DNA of 64,000 bases from Mycobacterium sp. GA-2829 (GTDB lineage: Bacteria > Actinomycetota > Actinomycetes > Mycobacteriales > Mycobacteriaceae). Position 1 is the stretch's first letter. Every line of letters begins with the position of its first letter. The translations under genes were made by a program, and so were the position numbers. The stretch is from positions 1-64,000 of the forward strand of contig NZ_LQIT01000030.1 of the NCBI RefSeq assembly GCF_001499965.1, written 5' to 3'. Below, piece by piece: positions 16,274 to 24,117 of this stretch. The notes under the pieces were generated by a model. The model saw nothing but the letters and a program-made list of their open reading frames with translations. It ran no database searches and was not told the origin of the DNA.

Positions 16274-17617
16274 TTACTCGGACTTGTCGAGTTCGATGGG
16301 GAGCAAGGGCAGTTCGCCGGCGGCCACCGCGTCGACGGCCTGCTGGTCGAGCTCGAAGAGCTCGCGCAGCGCCTCGGCGTAGCTGTCGCCGCCGGGTGCG
16401 CTGGCCAGTTGTTTGACGCGCACGGTGGGTGCGTGCAGCAGTTTGTCGACCACCCGGCGCACCGTCTTGGCGACCTCGGCCCGGTGGGCGGCGTCGAGTT
16501 CGGGCAACCGGTTGTCCAGGCGCAGCAACTCCGCCTCGACCACGTCGGCGGCCCGCTGGCGCAGCGCGGTGACGGTCGGGGTGACCTCGGCCATCCGCTG
16601 GCCGGCGAGGTAGTTCGCGACTTCGGCGGCCACGATCGCCCGGGCCGCGTCGGCGTCGCAGGCCGCGGCACGCGCCGACGGTTCGCGCAGGATGCGCTCC
16701 ATGTCGATGACGTAGACGCCCGGCAGCCCGGCGATGGCCGGTTCCACGTCGCGGGGCATCCCGAGGTCGCAGATGATCAGCTGGCGGTGTTCGGGGCGCC
16801 CGGTCAGGCCGCGGTGCGCGTCGGCCAGCGACACCACCGGCCGCACCGCCCCGGTCGAGGAGATGACCACGTCGGCGTCGGCCAGCGCGTGGGCGATGTC
16901 GTCGAGGCTGTGCGCGTGGGCGGCCACCCCCTGCTCGAGGAGGCTGTGGGCGAGCCTGCGGGCGCGCGGCAGCGACCGGTTCACCACGTGGACGCGTTCG
17001 ATCCCGGCGCGGACGAGGTGTTTGGCCGAGAGCGCACCCATGGATCCGGCGCCGATCACGACGGCGGTGCGCCCGGCCAGCGAGCCGAGTTTGGCCTCGG
17101 CGATGGCGAGGGCGACGGAGACGACCGAGGCGCCCGCGGCGTCGATCCCGGTCTCGGAGTGCACGCGTTTGCCGACCGACAGCGCGCGCTGCGACAGCTC
17201 GTGCAGTGTCCGGCCGACGGTGTGGTTGGCCTCGGCGGAGGCGTAGGCGCGGCGCACCTGCCCGAGCACCTGCTGCTCGCCGACGACCGCGGAGTCCAAC
17301 CCGCTCGCGACGGCGAACAGGTGCTCGACGGCGGCCTCGGCGTACCGCACGTAGGCGTATTTGGTGAGATCGTTGAGCGACATGCCGCAGTGTTCGGCGA
17401 GTACCTGCCCGATCACGGACAGCCCGCCGTGAAAGGCGTCGACAACGGCGTAGACCTCGACGCGGTTGCAGGTCGACAGCACCATCGCCTCTGTGACCAG
17501 CGACGACTGCAGGACCTGATCGACGATCTTGGCCTGGTCGGATTCGTCGGTGCTCAACTGCTCGAGGACCGATACCGGGGCACTGCGGTGCGAAACCCCG
17601 AACAGCAGCACGCTCAT
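16274..17617 (-). CDS. hemA: Glutamyl-tRNA reductase
   Basis: 447 residues. Reduces glutamyl-tRNA to glutamate-1-semialdehyde, the committed step of C5 heme synthesis; its product goes to HemL. The catalytic cysteine is C50 in LSTCNRVEVYAV. The NADPH-binding Rossmann motif is VVIGAGSMGALSAKHL, and a C-terminal helical dimerisation domain follows. First gene of the heme operon. The upstream 86 bp carry a 7-bp direct repeat that may be regulatory. Confidence 0.96.
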   Translation of the reverse strand: MSVLLFGVSHRSAPVSVLEQLSTDESDQAKIVDQVLQSSLVTEAMVLSTCNRVEVYAVVDAFHGGLSVIGQVLAEHCGMSLNDLTKYAYVRYAEAAVEHLFAVASGLDSAVVGEQQVLGQVRRAYASAEANHTVGRTLHELSQRALSVGKRVHSETGIDAAGASVVSVALAIAEAKLGSLAGRTAVVIGAGSMGALSAKHLVRAGIERVHVVNRSLPRARRLAHSLLEQGVAAHAHSLDDIAHALADADVVISSTGAVRPVVSLADAHRGLTGRPEHRQLIICDLGMPRDVEPAIAGLPGVYVIDMERILREPSARAAACDADAARAIVAAEVANYLAGQRMAEVTPTVTALRQRAADVVEAELLRLDNRLPELDAAHRAEVAKTVRRVVDKLLHAPTVRVKQLASAPGGDSYAEALRELFELDQQAVDAVAAGELPLLPIELDKSE

Positions 17618-17675
17618 GGCTTCATCACCACGTCATCCACGGTAATCGTTCACAGTTGCGCCGACCAAATTTCAC

Positions 17676-17691
17676 TTAGTCAGATTAGTCA
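17676..17691. promoter_or_regulatory. Direct repeat TTAGTCA-GA-TTAGTCA upstream of hemA
   Basis: Two identical 7-mers with 9-bp periodicity, 59-74 bp upstream of the hemA ATG and just after the stop of the glutaredoxin-like gene. Near-helical spacing suggests binding of two protein protomers on one DNA face. The regulator is not identifiable from sequence. Confidence 0.35.
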
Positions 17692-17703
17692 CCCAGTGCC
17701 GGA

Positions 17704-17958
17704 TCACGTCCGGAGATCGGCCAACAGCCGCGGTTCGTCGACCTCCCAGTAGCTGTGCTCGGCGCCGTCGAGCAGCACGACCGGCAGCCGGTCGCCGTAT
17801 TCGGCCCGCAGCGCGGTGTCGCCCGCGGCCGCGGCAGCGTCGACGTCGGTGACGGTCAGCTCGAAGCCCAGCTCGGCCCGCAGCTGTGCGAGCCGCTCGG
17901 CGGCCTGTTCGCACACCGCGCACCCGGCCCGGGTCAGCAACTCGATGGCGTGATCCAC
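17704..17958 (-). CDS. Glutaredoxin-like (DUF836) protein, Rv0508-like
   Basis: 84 residues from GTG 17958. Small thioredoxin-fold protein with an N-terminal CXXC (C13 and C16 in RAGCAVCEQA) and a cis-Pro segment (DRLPVVLLDG). Likely a cytosolic dithiol oxidoreductase. It sits upstream of hemA on the same strand, 86 bp away, so it may have its own terminator and promoter spacing. Redox supply to a nearby pathway is possible but not shown. Confidence 0.85.
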   Translation of the reverse strand: MDHAIELLTRAGCAVCEQAAERLAQLRAELGFELTVTDVDAAAAAGDTALRAEYGDRLPVVLLDGAEHSYWEVDEPRLLADLRT

Positions 17959-17997
17959 GCCGCAAGTATCCGCTGCCGGTGTTCGCCCGCGGTGTCC

Positions 17998-18003
17998 TAG
18001 GGT
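17998..18003 (+). promoter_or_regulatory. -10 element TAGGGT for the serB1-like gene (leaderless)
   Basis: TAGGGT is followed by six bases and the GTG start at 18010. No Shine-Dalgarno is present. The geometry fits a leaderless mycobacterial transcript. Confidence 0.5.
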
Positions 18004-18009
18004 TGAGCC

Positions 18010-18912
18010 GTGTCCGAAACCGGGGGTACGCACGCCGCGCGGCAACAGATCGCCGGGGACGCCAGCGCGGCGGCCGCCGTCACCGATCTGGCGACCGACC
18101 CCGTCCCCGCGCCGCCCGCACCCCCTCCCGATCTGACCGCAGCGGCGTTCTTCGACGTCGACAACACGTTGGTGCACGGGTCGTCGCTGGTGCACTTCGC
18201 CCGCGGCCTGGCCGCCCGCAAGTACTTCACCTACAGCGACGTCATGGGCTTCCTCTACGCCCAGGCGAAGTTCCAGCTCACGGGCCGGGAGAACAGCGAC
18301 GACGTGGCGGCGGGCCGGACCAAGGCGCTGGCGTTCATCGAGGGCCGGTCGACCGAGGAGCTCGTCGCGCTCGGCGAGGACATCTACGACGAGATCATTG
18401 CCGACAAGATCTGGCCGGGCACCCGCGCGCTGGCGCAGATGCACCTCGACGCCGGTCAGCAGGTGTGGCTGGTGACCGCGACGCCCTACGAGCTCGCCGC
18501 GACGATCGCGCGCCGCCTCGGGTTGACCGGGGCGCTGGGCACGGTCGCCGAATCCATTGACGGGGTGTTCACCGGCCGGCTGGTCGGCGACATCCTGCAC
18601 GGCACCGGCAAGGCGCACGCGGTGCGCTCGCTGGCCATCCGGGAGGGCCTCAACCTGCGCCGCTGCACCGCCTACAGCGACAGCTTCAACGACGTGCCGA
18701 TGCTGTCGCTGGTCGGCACGGCGGTCGCGATCAACCCCGACGCCGCCCTGCGCAGCGTCGCGCGCGAACGCGGCTGGGAGATCCGCGACTTCCGCACCGC
18801 CCGCAAGGCCGCGCGGGTCGGGGTGCCGTCGGCGGTCGCGCTGGGCGCGCTGGGCGGGGCGCTGGCGGCCGTGGTGTCGCGCCGCCAGGAGGGCCGGACC
18901 GGGTGGCGCTGA
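18010..18912 (+). CDS. HAD-IB family phosphatase (SerB1-like, Rv0505c)
   Basis: 300 residues. A disordered Ala/Pro-rich N-terminus of about 42 residues precedes a HAD hydrolase core. Motif I is FFDVDNTLVHG (nucleophile D49, acid/base D51), motif II is LVTATPYELA and motif IV is CTAYSDSFNDVPML. The family includes phosphoserine phosphatase, but the SerB1 subgroup also resembles lipid/acyl phosphatases, so serine biosynthesis is not certain. The C-terminal Ala/Gly-rich hydrophobic stretch may touch the membrane. Leaderless GTG start. Confidence 0.85.
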   Translation: MSETGGTHAARQQIAGDASAAAAVTDLATDPVPAPPAPPPDLTAAAFFDVDNTLVHGSSLVHFARGLAARKYFTYSDVMGFLYAQAKFQLTGRENSDDVAAGRTKALAFIEGRSTEELVALGEDIYDEIIADKIWPGTRALAQMHLDAGQQVWLVTATPYELAATIARRLGLTGALGTVAESIDGVFTGRLVGDILHGTGKAHAVRSLAIREGLNLRRCTAYSDSFNDVPMLSLVGTAVAINPDAALRSVARERGWEIRDFRTARKAARVGVPSAVALGALGGALAAVVSRRQEGRTGWR

Positions 18913-18958
18913 TAGGCTCGCGCCGCCAAGCACGTCGACGCGGGGAGTAAGCGAAGCC

Positions 18959-19492
18959 ATGGCCATCGCTGAAGAGATCATCGGCACCCACTACCGGTAT
19001 CCGGACTACTTCGAGGTGGACCGGGAGAAGATCCGCGAGTTCGCGCGTGCGGTCAAGGACGACCATCCGGCGCACCACTCGGAGGAGGCGGCCGAGGAGT
19101 CCGGCTACCACGCGCTGATCGCGTCGCTGACGTTCCTGGCCGTCGCGGGCCGCCGTGTGCAGGCCGAGATCTTCAAACAGTTCGACGTGCCGGTCAACAT
19201 GGAGCGGATGCTGCACCGCGACCAGAAGATCACCTACCATCGGCCGATCCTGGCCGGCGACAAGCTGTTCTTCGACTCCTACCTGGACTCGGTCATCGAA
19301 TCGCACGGCACGGTGGTCACCGAGGTGCGCGGCGAGGTCAGCGACGAAGCGGGCGATCCGGTGCTGACCAGCGTCGTCACCATCATCGGCGAGGCCGCCC
19401 ACGACAGCGAGGCCGACGAGATCAGCGCGACGATCAAGGCCCGCCGCGACGAGGCGATCGCGCGGATGGTGTCCGGCCAGAACACCAAGTAG
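18959..19492 (+). CDS. HadA/HadC-like MaoC dehydratase (UPF0336, Rv0504c-like)
   Basis: 177 residues with the FAS1/MaoC-like hot-dog fold of the (3R)-hydroxyacyl-ACP dehydratase subunits HadA and HadC. It starts with IIGTHYRYPDYFEVDREKIREFARA in conserved order (quoted in parts: GTHYRYPDYF, REKIREFA). HadA/HadC-type subunits bind acyl chains but need the HadB subunit for catalysis, and no hadB is in the window, so this may be a paralog acting with a distant partner in fatty or mycolic acid metabolism. Downstream of the serB1-like gene on the same strand. Confidence 0.85.
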   Translation: MAIAEEIIGTHYRYPDYFEVDREKIREFARAVKDDHPAHHSEEAAEESGYHALIASLTFLAVAGRRVQAEIFKQFDVPVNMERMLHRDQKITYHRPILAGDKLFFDSYLDSVIESHGTVVTEVRGEVSDEAGDPVLTSVVTIIGEAAHDSEADEISATIKARRDEAIARMVSGQNTK

Positions 19493-19501
19493 CGCAGGCG
19501 G

Positions 19502-20563
19502 TCAGCCGAAGAAGGTGTTCCGGCGGCCGGCCAGCAGCTGGTAGAGCGTGTGCTGGATGGTCTCGCGCACCTGATCGGTCAGTTCGAACGTGACCATCGG
19601 ATCGTCGGCGGCGGACTCGTCGTACCCCTCGGTGGAGATCGGCTCCCCGAACTGGATGTGCCACTTCGACGGCAGCGGCACCAGCCCCAGCGGTCCGGCC
19701 GCCGGGAACAGCGGGGTGATCGGGAAGTACGGCAGGCCGAGCAGCCGCGCCATCAACTTCACGTCGGCGACCATCGGGTAGATCTCCTCGGAGCCGACGA
19801 TCGAGCACGGCACGATCGGCGCCCCGGTGCGCAGCGCCGCCGAGACGAACCCGCCGCGGCCGAAGCGCTGCAGCTTGTATCGGTCCTTGAACTGTTTGCC
19901 CAGACCCTTGTAGCCCTCGGGGAACACCGCGGTCAGCTCCCCGGCCGCGAGCAGCCGATGGGCATCAGAGGTGCAGGCCATGGTGTGGCCGGCCTTGCGC
20001 GCGGCCTGTCCGACCATCGGCAGGTCGAAGACCAGGTCGGCGGCGAGCAGGCGCAGATCGCGGTGGGCGGCGTGGTGGTCCTTGACCGCCACCGAGGCCA
20101 TCAGCCCGTCGAACGGGAGTACGCCTGCGTGATTGGCCACGATGAGCGCGGCGCCCTCGGCCGGCAGGTGCTCGACACCGCTGACCTCGACGCGGAACCA
20201 GGAGTTGAACAGCACCCGCAGCAGCGGCAGGAACACCGCGCTGTTCAGGTGGGAGTCGAAGCCGAATTCGTCGACGGTGTAGTCACCGGTCATCCGTTTG
20301 CGGACGAAGTCGGCGACGGCGCTGATCCGCTTGGCGAGTTCGGTGGGCGGCTCCTCTACCGGGGCGCCACCGAAACCGGGCCGGTGCTGGTCGATCTCGC
20401 GGACCACCGCGGCGATCTGCTCGGCCGACGCACGGCTACCGGGGTCCGACAGCAGGGACGGGTGCCGTCGCGCGCTGTCGGCGCGCTGGGCCGCCCGCCT
20501 CGCCGCGTTTCGCCCCGAATTCCCGTACAGCGGGATGACTTTGGCCTTCGACTCACCCGACAC
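19502..20563 (-). CDS. 1-acyl-glycerol-phosphate acyltransferase-like protein (Rv0502-like)
   Basis: 353 residues. PlsC-type acyltransferase domain with the catalytic motif in VANHAGVLPFDG (in the usual NHX4D layout the Asp is at +5) and the acceptor motif VFPEGYKGLG. The N-terminal ~60 residues are basic and probably disordered. Acts on acyl-CoA or acyl-ACP and a phospholipid-type acceptor at the membrane face; the precise acceptor is not known. GTG start 20563. Followed in the same direction after an SDR epimerase gene (20597-21670), 33 bp apart. Confidence 0.88.
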   Translation of the reverse strand: MSGESKAKVIPLYGNSGRNAARRAAQRADSARRHPSLLSDPGSRASAEQIAAVVREIDQHRPGFGGAPVEEPPTELAKRISAVADFVRKRMTGDYTVDEFGFDSHLNSAVFLPLLRVLFNSWFRVEVSGVEHLPAEGAALIVANHAGVLPFDGLMASVAVKDHHAAHRDLRLLAADLVFDLPMVGQAARKAGHTMACTSDAHRLLAAGELTAVFPEGYKGLGKQFKDRYKLQRFGRGGFVSAALRTGAPIVPCSIVGSEEIYPMVADVKLMARLLGLPYFPITPLFPAAGPLGLVPLPSKWHIQFGEPISTEGYDESAADDPMVTFELTDQVRETIQHTLYQLLAGRRNTFFG

Positions 20564-20596
20564 GTACTCTTCACCCCACCGATCCGTCAGTTTGCT

Positions 20597-21670
20597 CTAA
20601 CGTCCCCACCGCTGCGCAACGGCCACGGCACGATCCTCGATGCTCCGCACCATCCGTGGATCGACTATCGGCGTCAATCCACGTCCACGCACGTAGTCGT
20701 CAAAGGCTTCCGCCGTGGTCCACTTCGGGTTGTAACCGAGGACGTCACGCATACGCGTGGTGTCCATGACCCGGCCATAACTCAAGTAGTTCAACTGCTC
20801 GCGATCGAGCTCAGTGTATCGGGTCGCGCGCAGTAATGAGTCGACGAGCGCCAGACCGGACCTCGGCACCGGCAGCGCCACCCGGCCCGAACGCCGAATC
20901 GCCTGACTCATCATGATGATTCCGGCGGCGCCGATGTTGAAGGTGCCCGCTTTGCCCGCGATCGTCGCCCGCTCGAGCGCACCGAGGGCGTCCTGCTCGT
21001 GCAGCAGCTGCAGCCGGGCGTCCTGACCCAGCACGGTGGGCACCACCGGACCGGCCAGATACCGCGACAGCGCGGTGTCCATGCCGGGCCCGATCATGTT
21101 GGCCAGCCGCAGGATTGTCACCGAGATGTCAGGTCTGCGCCTGCCGAGGCCGCGCGCGTAACCCTCGATGTCGATGCTGTCGCGGGCGAAACCCTCCCGA
21201 GGCGGCCTGCGCGCATCCGTGTCCTCGGTGAACATCACCGGATCACGCGGACTCGACCCGTAGACCTCCGAGGTGGACTTGAGGACCACCCGGCGCACCG
21301 ACGGCGCCTTCTGGCACGCCGCGAACAACTGGATCGCACCCATCACGTTGAGCTCTTTCAACGTGGCGCGGCCACCCGCGCGCGGTGCGTACGACGCCGC
21401 GGCAGCGTGCACCACGGTGTCGACGTCCCCATTGCGAATCACCTTGGCGATGAACGGGTTCCGGATGTCCGCGCGGACGAACTCGGCGCGGCCCATGCGG
21501 CGCAGCAGATCCTTGCTCGGTGCGACCGCGTCGACCGCGATCACATGGTTGATCAAGGGGTTCTGCGCCAACCGCGCAGTCAGATACCCGCCGAGAAACC
21601 GGCACGCCCCGGTGACCAGGACCACCTTCGGGTACGAACCGACGTCGCCCGAGGTGCTCGAATCCACCAC
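20597..21670 (-). CDS. NAD-dependent epimerase/dehydratase family protein (GalE2-like, Rv0501)
   Basis: 357 residues of the extended SDR fold. Nucleotide-binding motif VLVTGACRFLGGYL is altered from the usual TGXXGXXG but keeps glycines. The active-site region reads KSTSEVYGSS for the Ser, while the expected YXXXK is absent: the Tyr in IEGYARGLGRR is followed by Leu rather than Lys at +4. It may therefore bind NAD without classical epimerase chemistry. Named galE2 in M. tuberculosis. GTG start 21670. Confidence 0.85.
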   Translation of the reverse strand: MVDSSTSGDVGSYPKVVLVTGACRFLGGYLTARLAQNPLINHVIAVDAVAPSKDLLRRMGRAEFVRADIRNPFIAKVIRNGDVDTVVHAAAASYAPRAGGRATLKELNVMGAIQLFAACQKAPSVRRVVLKSTSEVYGSSPRDPVMFTEDTDARRPPREGFARDSIDIEGYARGLGRRRPDISVTILRLANMIGPGMDTALSRYLAGPVVPTVLGQDARLQLLHEQDALGALERATIAGKAGTFNIGAAGIIMMSQAIRRSGRVALPVPRSGLALVDSLLRATRYTELDREQLNYLSYGRVMDTTRMRDVLGYNPKWTTAEAFDDYVRGRGLTPIVDPRMVRSIEDRAVAVAQRWGR

Positions 21671-21719
21671 GTCAGCCTAACGGCTGCGGCTGAGAGCCAC
21701 CTGGGCGACGGCGGACGAA

Positions 21720-21821
21720 CTACTTGCCGAGTTTTCTGCGCTGCACCCGTGTACGACGAAGCAGCTTGCGGTGCTTCTTCTTCGACATGCGCTTACGACG
21801 CTTCTTGATGACTGAACCCAT
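21720..21821 (-). CDS. 30S ribosomal protein bS22 (33 aa, AURKAIP1/COX24 domain; Rv0500B-like)
   Basis: A 33-residue, extremely basic protein: it begins [19 protein letters not shown] and ends in [13 protein letters not shown]. This matches the small ribosomal protein bS22 first seen in mycobacterial ribosome structures and the COX24-type domain. It starts at ATG 21821 with an upstream GCGGAG ribosome site. It is easily missed because of its length. A 17-bp perfect palindrome lies 60 bp upstream and may control it. Confidence 0.9.
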
Positions 21822-21880
21822 GTACTCCGCTACCTACGTTTTCCTCGGTCCGACCCGGGTCCCGACCCGGAGATCGGCCC

Positions 21881-21897
21881 GACGTCAGAGTGACGTC
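21881..21897. promoter_or_regulatory. Palindrome GACGTCA-GAG-TGACGTC upstream of bS22
   Basis: A perfect inverted repeat with 7-bp arms and a 3-bp spacer, 60-76 bp upstream of the bS22 start on the minus strand. Nearby on the bS22 side is a direct repeat of CCGACCCGG at about 21850-21870. This looks like a repressor or activator site. Confidence 0.45.
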
Positions 21898-21971
21898 CAA
21901 CCCGGACACCTTACCCAAGGGGCCGAGGTGAACGAAAACGTCGGGGTGCCACCGTCCCGCTGCGCGGCGTC

Positions 21972-22229
21972 TCAGCCCGCGTCGAAGTACGAACTCTCCA
22001 GCATGTCGTGGACGGCCTTGGCATGCACCCGGAACGACCGGCCCACCCGCACCGCGGGCAGTTCACCGTTGTGCACCAGGCGGTACACCGTCATCTTGCT
22101 GACCCTCATCAGGCTCGCCACTTCGGCGACCGTGAGGAATTGAGCTCGTGGCTGTTGGCCGTCGGCATTGGCACCGTCCCGCTTACCGCCAGCCGAATCA
22201 CGCGCCGATGGCCCGTTCATAGACGTCAT
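21972..22229 (-). CDS. Excisionase/MerR-type helix-turn-helix DNA-binding protein (Rv0500A-like)
   Basis: 85 residues from ATG 22229; an in-frame ATG at 22220 is equally plausible. The C-terminal half is a winged-helix excisionase-type domain: FLTVAEVASLMRVSKMTVYR, then LVHNGELPAVRVGRSFRVH. The N-terminal ~35 residues are polar and disordered. Comparable small proteins (BldC-like) bind DNA cooperatively. Its target is unknown; the nearest candidate is the palindrome upstream of the bS22 gene, though no evidence links them. Confidence 0.85.
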   Translation of the reverse strand: MTSMNGPSARDSAGGKRDGANADGQQPRAQFLTVAEVASLMRVSKMTVYRLVHNGELPAVRVGRSFRVHAKAVHDMLESSYFDAG

Positions 22230-22259
22230 CGCAACCCAATCCATCAGGCGCGGGCAGTC

Positions 22260-22281
22260 CCAGCGGCTTCCCCACCGCTGG
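22260..22281. terminator. Weak hairpin between proC and the excisionase-like gene
   Basis: CCAGCGG (22260-22266) pairs with CCGCTGG (22275-22281) across an 8-bp loop, in the upstream region of the excisionase-like gene and downstream of the proC stop. No U-run follows. Tentative. Confidence 0.25.
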
Positions 22282-22367
22282 CACCGACCCGTGCATACAC
22301 GAGGAGAATAGCGTGGCGGGTGGGGTTACTGCGACGGGTGTGGGTTAATCCATCGGAATTCGATGAA

Positions 22368-23252
22368 CTACTCGGATGTAATTCCTAGCTGCTCAGAGCG
22401 GGTTTTAGCCGCCTCCACCGCATTCGCCACCGCCGCCCGCAAACCACCGCGTTCGAGTTCCCGCAGTCCAGCAGCGGTGGTACCGGCCGGTGAGGTAACC
22501 GTAGCGCGAAGTTGGGCCGCGGTGGTGTCCATTGACGTTCCCATTGCCGCATCGCCCGCCGGCTGGGCCTCGTCGAGGCGCTCGAGCAACATCGCCGCCG
22601 AACCCGCCATCGTCTGCACCACGAGATCGGTGGCGACCGGACGCGACAGCCCGCTCGCCACGGCCGCGTCGACCAACGCCTCGACCATCAGGAAGAAATA
22701 GGCGGGCCCCGACCCCGACACCGCGGTGACCGCGTCCAGCTGCGACTCCGGCACGGTCAGCACCCCGCCGACCGCGTCGAAGATCGACGAGACCTCCTTG
22801 AGGTGCTCGGCCGTCGCGAACCGGCCCGCCGCCAGCGCGCTGACGCCGCCACCGACCACGACCGGCGCGTTCGGCATGGCCCGGATCACCGGGGCGCCCG
22901 CGGGCAGCTTGTTCTCGTAGTAGGCGGTGGGCACGCCTGCCGCGACCGTCACGAAGACCTGCTCGGCGGTGTCGGTCTCGGCGTTGGCGGCGGCCTCGGC
23001 GATGTCGTCGATGACGTTCTCCACGTCGGCGGGTTTCACCGCGACGATCACGTAGTCGGCGTTGTCGGTGGCCTCGACGACCGACGTCACCAGCACCGAA
23101 TGCTTGTCGGCGAGGAATCTGGCGCGCTCGGGATACTTCTCGGCCACCACGAGATCCTTGACCTGCCTGCCCGCGCGGAGCAGTCCGGACAGGAGTGCCT
23201 CGCCCATACTTCCGCCGCCGATGATCGCGATTCTGGCCATGCGCAAGAGCAT
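22368..23252 (-). CDS. proC: Pyrroline-5-carboxylate reductase
   Basis: 294 residues. NADPH-dependent last step of proline synthesis. N-terminal Rossmann motif RIAIIGGGSMGEALLSGLL; C-terminal substrate and dimer domain with LDAVTAVSGSGPAYFFLMVE and MAGSAAMLLER. Starts at ATG 23252, matching the M. tuberculosis start I recall; ATG 23240 (MARIAIIGG) is the alternative and lies right before the fold. Cytosolic. Confidence 0.94.
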   Translation of the reverse strand: MLLRMARIAIIGGGSMGEALLSGLLRAGRQVKDLVVAEKYPERARFLADKHSVLVTSVVEATDNADYVIVAVKPADVENVIDDIAEAAANAETDTAEQVFVTVAAGVPTAYYENKLPAGAPVIRAMPNAPVVVGGGVSALAAGRFATAEHLKEVSSIFDAVGGVLTVPESQLDAVTAVSGSGPAYFFLMVEALVDAAVASGLSRPVATDLVVQTMAGSAAMLLERLDEAQPAGDAAMGTSMDTTAAQLRATVTSPAGTTAAGLRELERGGLRAAVANAVEAAKTRSEQLGITSE

Positions 23253-23286
23253 GGCATGCCCCGCGTTGTGACCGGCATCCGACGCG

Positions 23287-24099
23287 TCACTGCGCGGCGG
23301 GCACCAACGCCAACTGTCGGCTCTGGACGATGATGCGGCCCTCGCAGTCGACGACGACGTGATCCTCGTCGAACCACTCCTGCCCGATCTGGGTCGTCGT
23401 GCAGATCACCCGCAGCCAGCCGTCGGCCGGACGGGCCCTCAGATAGGCCGTCAGCTGCACCGTGGGCGCCCAGCCGAACCGGTCGACCCCGAACGTCACC
23501 GGAGCCGACACATCGCCGCACAGGAGCGCGAACAGGACGTCGGGGGCGTCCTCGCGGGGACGCACCCAGTACTCGATCACCGGCGGGCCGCCGTCGGAGC
23601 GCGGCGCCATCGTCGTCAGCGACGGCCGGATGTCGCAGCCGTGCGCGAGGTGCACGATGTCGGCCATGTGGTGCCCCGGCCCGATCGGGCTCAGCCCCGG
23701 CGGGGGCTCGGGGGTCATCAGCGGGACAACGGGGTTGGCCGACAGCAGCGGCGGGACGTCGTGTTCGGGCTCGCCGAGGGTGATCGCCGCGCGCACGGCC
23801 GTGCGGTCGCCCTGGTTGAGCTCCACATCGATCAGGCTGACCCGGCGGCCACGCTTGCGCACGGTCGTGACCACGCGCATCTCCCCCGGATCCGGCGCCC
23901 ACAGGAAATTCGCCGACACCGCGATCGGTTCGACGCCCTCGCCGTGTTCGGTGCGGGCGGCGTTGGCACACAGCGCGAGCATCGCGCCGCCGTGCACCTT
24001 GGGCCCGATCGTCCAGTGCTCGTTGAGCTCACCGCCGTAGACGCCGTCGCCCAGCGCGGTCAGCGCCATCGCATCGGTGAACCGGGTCGAACCGGACAT
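23287..24099 (-). CDS. TesB-like double hot-dog thioesterase family protein (Rv0499-like)
   Basis: 270 residues with two hot-dog repeats: residues ~1-120 (HWTIGPKVHGGAMLALCANA, the first hot-dog helix) and ~135-265. This is the acyl-CoA thioesterase II type layout. A ribosome site AGAGGA precedes the ATG at 24099. It follows the TIM-barrel isomerase gene by 18 bp, in the same operon. Acyl chain specificity cannot be predicted. Confidence 0.82.
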   Translation of the reverse strand: MSGSTRFTDAMALTALGDGVYGGELNEHWTIGPKVHGGAMLALCANAARTEHGEGVEPIAVSANFLWAPDPGEMRVVTTVRKRGRRVSLIDVELNQGDRTAVRAAITLGEPEHDVPPLLSANPVVPLMTPEPPPGLSPIGPGHHMADIVHLAHGCDIRPSLTTMAPRSDGGPPVIEYWVRPREDAPDVLFALLCGDVSAPVTFGVDRFGWAPTVQLTAYLRARPADGWLRVICTTTQIGQEWFDEDHVVVDCEGRIIVQSRQLALVPAAQ

Positions 24100-24117
24100 G
24101 TGGAGATCCTCTTTCGG

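Noticed and set aside
16037..17752. Long plus-strand frame over hemC-hemA
   Set aside because: It is on the opposite strand from clearly conserved HemC and HemA and has no recognisable domain; a mirror of codon bias.
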